DNA of 7,840 bases, from contig JAAZAI010000344.1 of the NCBI GenBank assembly GCA_012514445.1, positions 1 to 7,840 on the forward strand. Reading direction: 5' to 3'. This document shows positions 5,955 through 7,840 of this stretch, piece by piece (position 1 is the stretch's first letter; every line of letters starts with the position of its first letter). The DNA is from Lentisphaerota bacterium (GTDB lineage: Bacteria > Verrucomicrobiota > Kiritimatiellia > RFP12 > UBA3636). The notes beneath the pieces are model-generated. The model saw only the letters and a program-made list of their open reading frames with translations. It ran no database searches and was not told where the DNA came from. Both the position numbers and the translations under genes were made by a program.

Positions 5955-7358
5955 TTAAGCCGTTGCCCAGGCGGCGGCGAGTCGGCGCACGACCGGCGCG
6001 ATCTCCGCGTCATGCAGCGCGGCGTAGCCGATCACCACGGTGTTGCGGGGGAGTCGCGCCGCGTCCGAGGCCGCGAAGTCCGTCACGCCCGCCAGGCGGA
6101 CGCCCTTCTCGGCGGCGCGCGCCTTCATCGCCTTTTCGCCCGGTCCTCCGGCGAGGGTGGCGAGCAGGTGGAGGCCGACGTTCGCGCCGTGGATCCGGAG
6201 CCGGTCCCCGAAGGCGCCGCCCAGCGCGTCGAGCAGCCGTTCGCGCCGCCGCCGGTAGAGCGTGCGCGCGCGGTTGAGGTGGCGGACGAGCAGTCCGTCG
6301 CCGATGAACGCGGCGAGCAGGTGCTGCTCGAGCATCGAGACCGTGCAGGCGTACGTGCCGAATCGCTGACGGAACGCCGCCAGCAGCGCCGGCGGCAGCA
6401 CCATGTAGGCGCAGCGCGTCGACGGCGCGAGCGAGCGCGACATCGTGCCGATGTAAACCACCTTTTCGCTGCGCGTGAGTCCGGTCATCGACGGCACGGG
6501 ACGTCCGGCATACCGGAATTCGCTGTCGTAGTCGTCCTCGACGATATAGCGTCCGCGCCGTTCCTCCGCCCAGGCGACGAGTTCGAGCCGGCGGCCCACG
6601 GGCATCGTGATCCCCATCGGATACTGGTGCGTCGGCGTGACGTAGGCGACGTCGGCGCCGCTGGCGCGGAGCCGGTCGGGGCGCATGCCCGCCTCGTCCA
6701 GCCCTACGAACCGATGTGCCACGCCGCTGTTGGCGAGCACGGTGCGCAACTTGGGGTAGCCGGGATCTTCGAGCGCGTAGACCGCGCCGTCCCCGGTGAG
6801 CTTCGCGAGCAGGCCAAGCAGGTACTCCATGCCCGCGCCCACGACCATCTGGTCGGGCGAGGCGTCGAGCGCGCGGAATTCGCGCAGGTGGCGCGTGAGG
6901 CCCTCGCGCAGGACGCGCTCGCCCTGCGGATCGCCGGCGGCGAGATGCGCGCCCATCCGCGGCATGACCTTTCGCGCGAGCTTCAGCCACAGGTCCGGCT
7001 GGAACGTGTCCGGATCGACGAGCCCCGTGCGCAGATCGTAGCGGCACGCGGCGTCCGGGGACGGCGGCGTCGCCGCAGCCGCGGGGCGCGGCGTCGGCGC
7101 GGCCAGGGTCCGGGGCAGCGCCAGGACGAAGAAGCCGCTGCGCGGCCGCGAGTCCAGATAGCCTTCGTCCGCCAGCATGCGGTAGGCGCCGTCCACGGTG
7201 TTCACGCTGATCTGCAGATGGGCGCCGAGGGCGCGCTTCGAGGGGAGGCGCTCGCCGGCCTTGAGGCGTCCGGAAGCGATTTCGGCGGCGATGCGCCGGT
7301 AGAGCTGTTCGTAGAGCGGCCTGCCGCCGGGTTCGAAGGTGAAGGTCAGCGTGTCCAT
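5955..7358 (-). CDS. pdxR: MocR/PdxR-type transcriptional regulator lacking the PLP lysine
   Basis: The 467-residue protein has the MocR layout: a GntR-type winged helix-turn-helix (about 11-78, with [19 protein letters not shown] and [13 protein letters not shown]), a proline/alanine-rich linker (about 80-105), and an aminotransferase fold type I domain. Aminotransferase motifs present are LEDPGYPK (196-203), TPTHQYPMG (241-249) and [11 protein letters not shown] (273-283). In the next motif, which reads SKSL or SKTL in MocR proteins and holds the lysine forming the PLP aldimine, this protein has [11 protein letters not shown], so Arg308 (codon at 6435-6437) replaces the lysine. Divergence from pdxS points to the PdxR subgroup, which controls PLP synthesis. 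ATG 7358 fits family N-termini; the in-frame TTG at 7379 would add 7 residues. It probably binds the inverted repeat at 7380-7425 and may regulate its own gene. Confidence 0.88.
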   Translation of the reverse strand: MDTLTFTFEPGGRPLYEQLYRRIAAEIASGRLKAGERLPSKRALGAHLQISVNTVDGAYRMLADEGYLDSRPRSGFFVLALPRTLAAPTPRPAAAATPPSPDAACRYDLRTGLVDPDTFQPDLWLKLARKVMPRMGAHLAAGDPQGERVLREGLTRHLREFRALDASPDQMVVGAGMEYLLGLLAKLTGDGAVYALEDPGYPKLRTVLANSGVAHRFVGLDEAGMRPDRLRASGADVAYVTPTHQYPMGITMPVGRRLELVAWAEERRGRYIVEDDYDSEFRYAGRPVPSMTGLTRSEKVVYIGTMSRSLAPSTRCAYMVLPPALLAAFRQRFGTYACTVSMLEQHLLAAFIGDGLLVRHLNRARTLYRRRRERLLDALGGAFGDRLRIHGANVGLHLLATLAGGPGEKAMKARAAEKGVRLAGVTDFAASDAARLPRNTVVIGYAALHDAEIAPVVRRLAAAWATA

Positions 7359-7379
7359 GCCTGTGGGCCCCGATTTCAA

Positions 7380-7425
7380 CTGACACCATCAAAAAGTATG
7401 AAACTGGTCATTGCGATGGTGTCAG
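7380..7425. promoter_or_regulatory. Candidate PdxR operator, 11-bp inverted repeat
   Basis: CTGACACCATC (7380-7390) and GATGGTGTCAG (7415-7425) are a perfect inverted repeat with a 24-base spacer, so the centres are 35 bp apart, slightly over three helical turns. The right half overlaps the pdxS -35 end and spacer; the left half lies where pdxR transcription would begin. The position in a pdxR-pdxS divergent region makes it the natural binding site for the regulator; that assignment is inference. Confidence 0.65.
7395..7425 (-). promoter_or_regulatory. Weak candidate promoter for pdxR
   Basis: On the minus strand, CTGACA (plus 7420-7425) resembles a -35 and CATACT (plus 7395-7400) a -10, but the 19-base spacer is longer than usual. 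Transcription would begin around 7386-7389, inside the left half of the inverted repeat, leaving a leader of about 30 bases before ATG 7358. Confidence 0.3.
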
Positions 7426-7438
7426 AAGTCACTATAAT
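7411..7438 (+). promoter_or_regulatory. pdxS promoter
   Basis: A consensus TATAAT (7433-7438) is preceded, with a 16-base spacer, by the weaker TTGCGA (7411-7416, 4 of 6). A poor -35 beside a perfect -10 is typical of promoters that need an activator. The right half of the inverted repeat covers the end of the -35 and the spacer. Confidence 0.65.
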
Positions 7439-7444
7439 ACCGCC

Positions 7445-7555
7445 TCCGTTTTCAGGAATCAACCGGAATATCCGTCCGCCGCCTGGATCCAGGGCCGCCG
7501 AATCGCGGTCCGCGGGCGCAGGACGTTCCCCGGCAGCAGCACAGGAGACGAGAAG
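7445..7555 (+). other. Long pdxS leader with a perfect palindrome
   Basis: The predicted transcript has a leader of about 110 bases. It contains the 12-bp palindrome CCTGGATCCAGG (7482-7493) within a GC-rich surround and the ribosome site AGGAGA (7543-7548), 7 bases before the start codon. I do not recognise any known riboswitch in it. Confidence 0.4.
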
Positions 7556-7840
7556 ATGATGGCGAAATCGAAGCAGAAGGCCGGCAAGACCGTGGATCGC
7601 GCGGAGCTGAACCGCAACCTCGCGCAGATGCTCAAGGGTGGCGTGATCATGGACGTCACGAACCCCGAGCAGGCGAAGATCGCGCAGGAGGCGGGCGCCG
7701 TCGCCGTGATGGCGCTGGAGCGCGTCCCGGCGGACATCCGCAAGGAGGGCGGCGTCGCGCGCATGAGCGATCCCCAGATGATCATCGAGATCCAGGCCGC
7801 CGTCACCATCCCCGTCATGGCCAAGGCGCGCATCGGCCAC
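7556..7840 (+). CDS. pdxS: Pyridoxal 5'-phosphate synthase subunit PdxS (partial, 3' end outside)
   Basis: The first 95 residues of PdxS (also called Pdx1/SNZ) are visible. This is the synthase subunit that builds PLP from ribose 5-phosphate, glyceraldehyde 3-phosphate and ammonia supplied by the glutaminase PdxT. The segment [18 protein letters not shown] (26-43), then [18 protein letters not shown] (45-62), GGVARMSDP (65-73) and [11 protein letters not shown] (85-95) matches the family very closely. Lys90 in VMAKARIGH corresponds to the lysine that first forms a Schiff base with ribose 5-phosphate, and Asp33 to the active-site Asp in MDV. The start is supported by AGGAGA seven bases upstream; ATG 7559 is also possible. 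The first 15 residues are a lysine-rich lead-in that varies in the family. pdxT is expected downstream but not visible. Confidence 0.95.
   Translation, partial: MMAKSKQKAGKTVDRAELNRNLAQMLKGGVIMDVTNPEQAKIAQEAGAVAVMALERVPADIRKEGGVARMSDPQMIIEIQAAVTIPVMAKARIGH

Noticed and set aside
6012..7559. 515-codon plus-strand open frame
   Set aside because: It is antisense to the MocR/PdxR gene and passes through the promoter region; composition is low-complexity.

Overview
The window looks like chromosomal DNA of a GC-rich Gram-negative bacterium. Codon third positions are mostly G or C, and an outer-membrane beta-barrel of the FadL type is present. The gene content and GC-rich palindromic spacer repeats remind me of the Verrucomicrobiota/Kiritimatiellota (PVC) branch, but nothing here is diagnostic, so the taxon is only a guess.

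Layout. Positions 1-513 are mostly non-coding and hold one partial and one complete copy of a palindromic repeat. Three plus-strand genes follow: an RluA-type RNA pseudouridine synthase (514-1470), a stand-alone PHP-domain protein (1558-2847) with a likely promoter of its own inside the end of the synthase gene, and a class II aldolase/adducin-family protein (2883-3998). A 519-base spacer (3999-4517) contains a short direct repeat, a small hairpin, another complete copy of the palindromic repeat, and a rho-independent terminator facing the minus-strand genes. On the minus strand are an OmpP1/FadL outer-membrane transporter (4518-5810) and a MocR/PdxR-type regulator (5955-7358). Divergent from the regulator, on the plus strand, is the start of pdxS (from 7556), cut by the window end.

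How they fit together. PdxR beside a divergent pdxS is a known arrangement in which the regulator senses pyridoxal 5'-phosphate (PLP) and controls PLP synthesis. The shared intergenic region has a perfect 11-bp inverted repeat (7380-7390/7415-7425) overlapping the pdxS -35 region, next to a consensus TATAAT. The surprise is that the regulator has arginine where the family has its PLP-binding lysine. The PHP protein and the aldolase probably form a two-gene operon acting on an unidentified phosphorylated or sugar-like metabolite. FadL probably brings hydrophobic compounds across the outer membrane.

Most notable: (1) the missing PLP lysine in the PdxR-like regulator beside pdxS; (2) a REP-like repeat whose left and right 28-base arms differ only by paired changes that keep both hairpin stems intact; (3) a pseudouridine synthase with glycine in place of the usual catalytic aspartate; (4) a PHP protein lacking two expected metal-ligand histidines.
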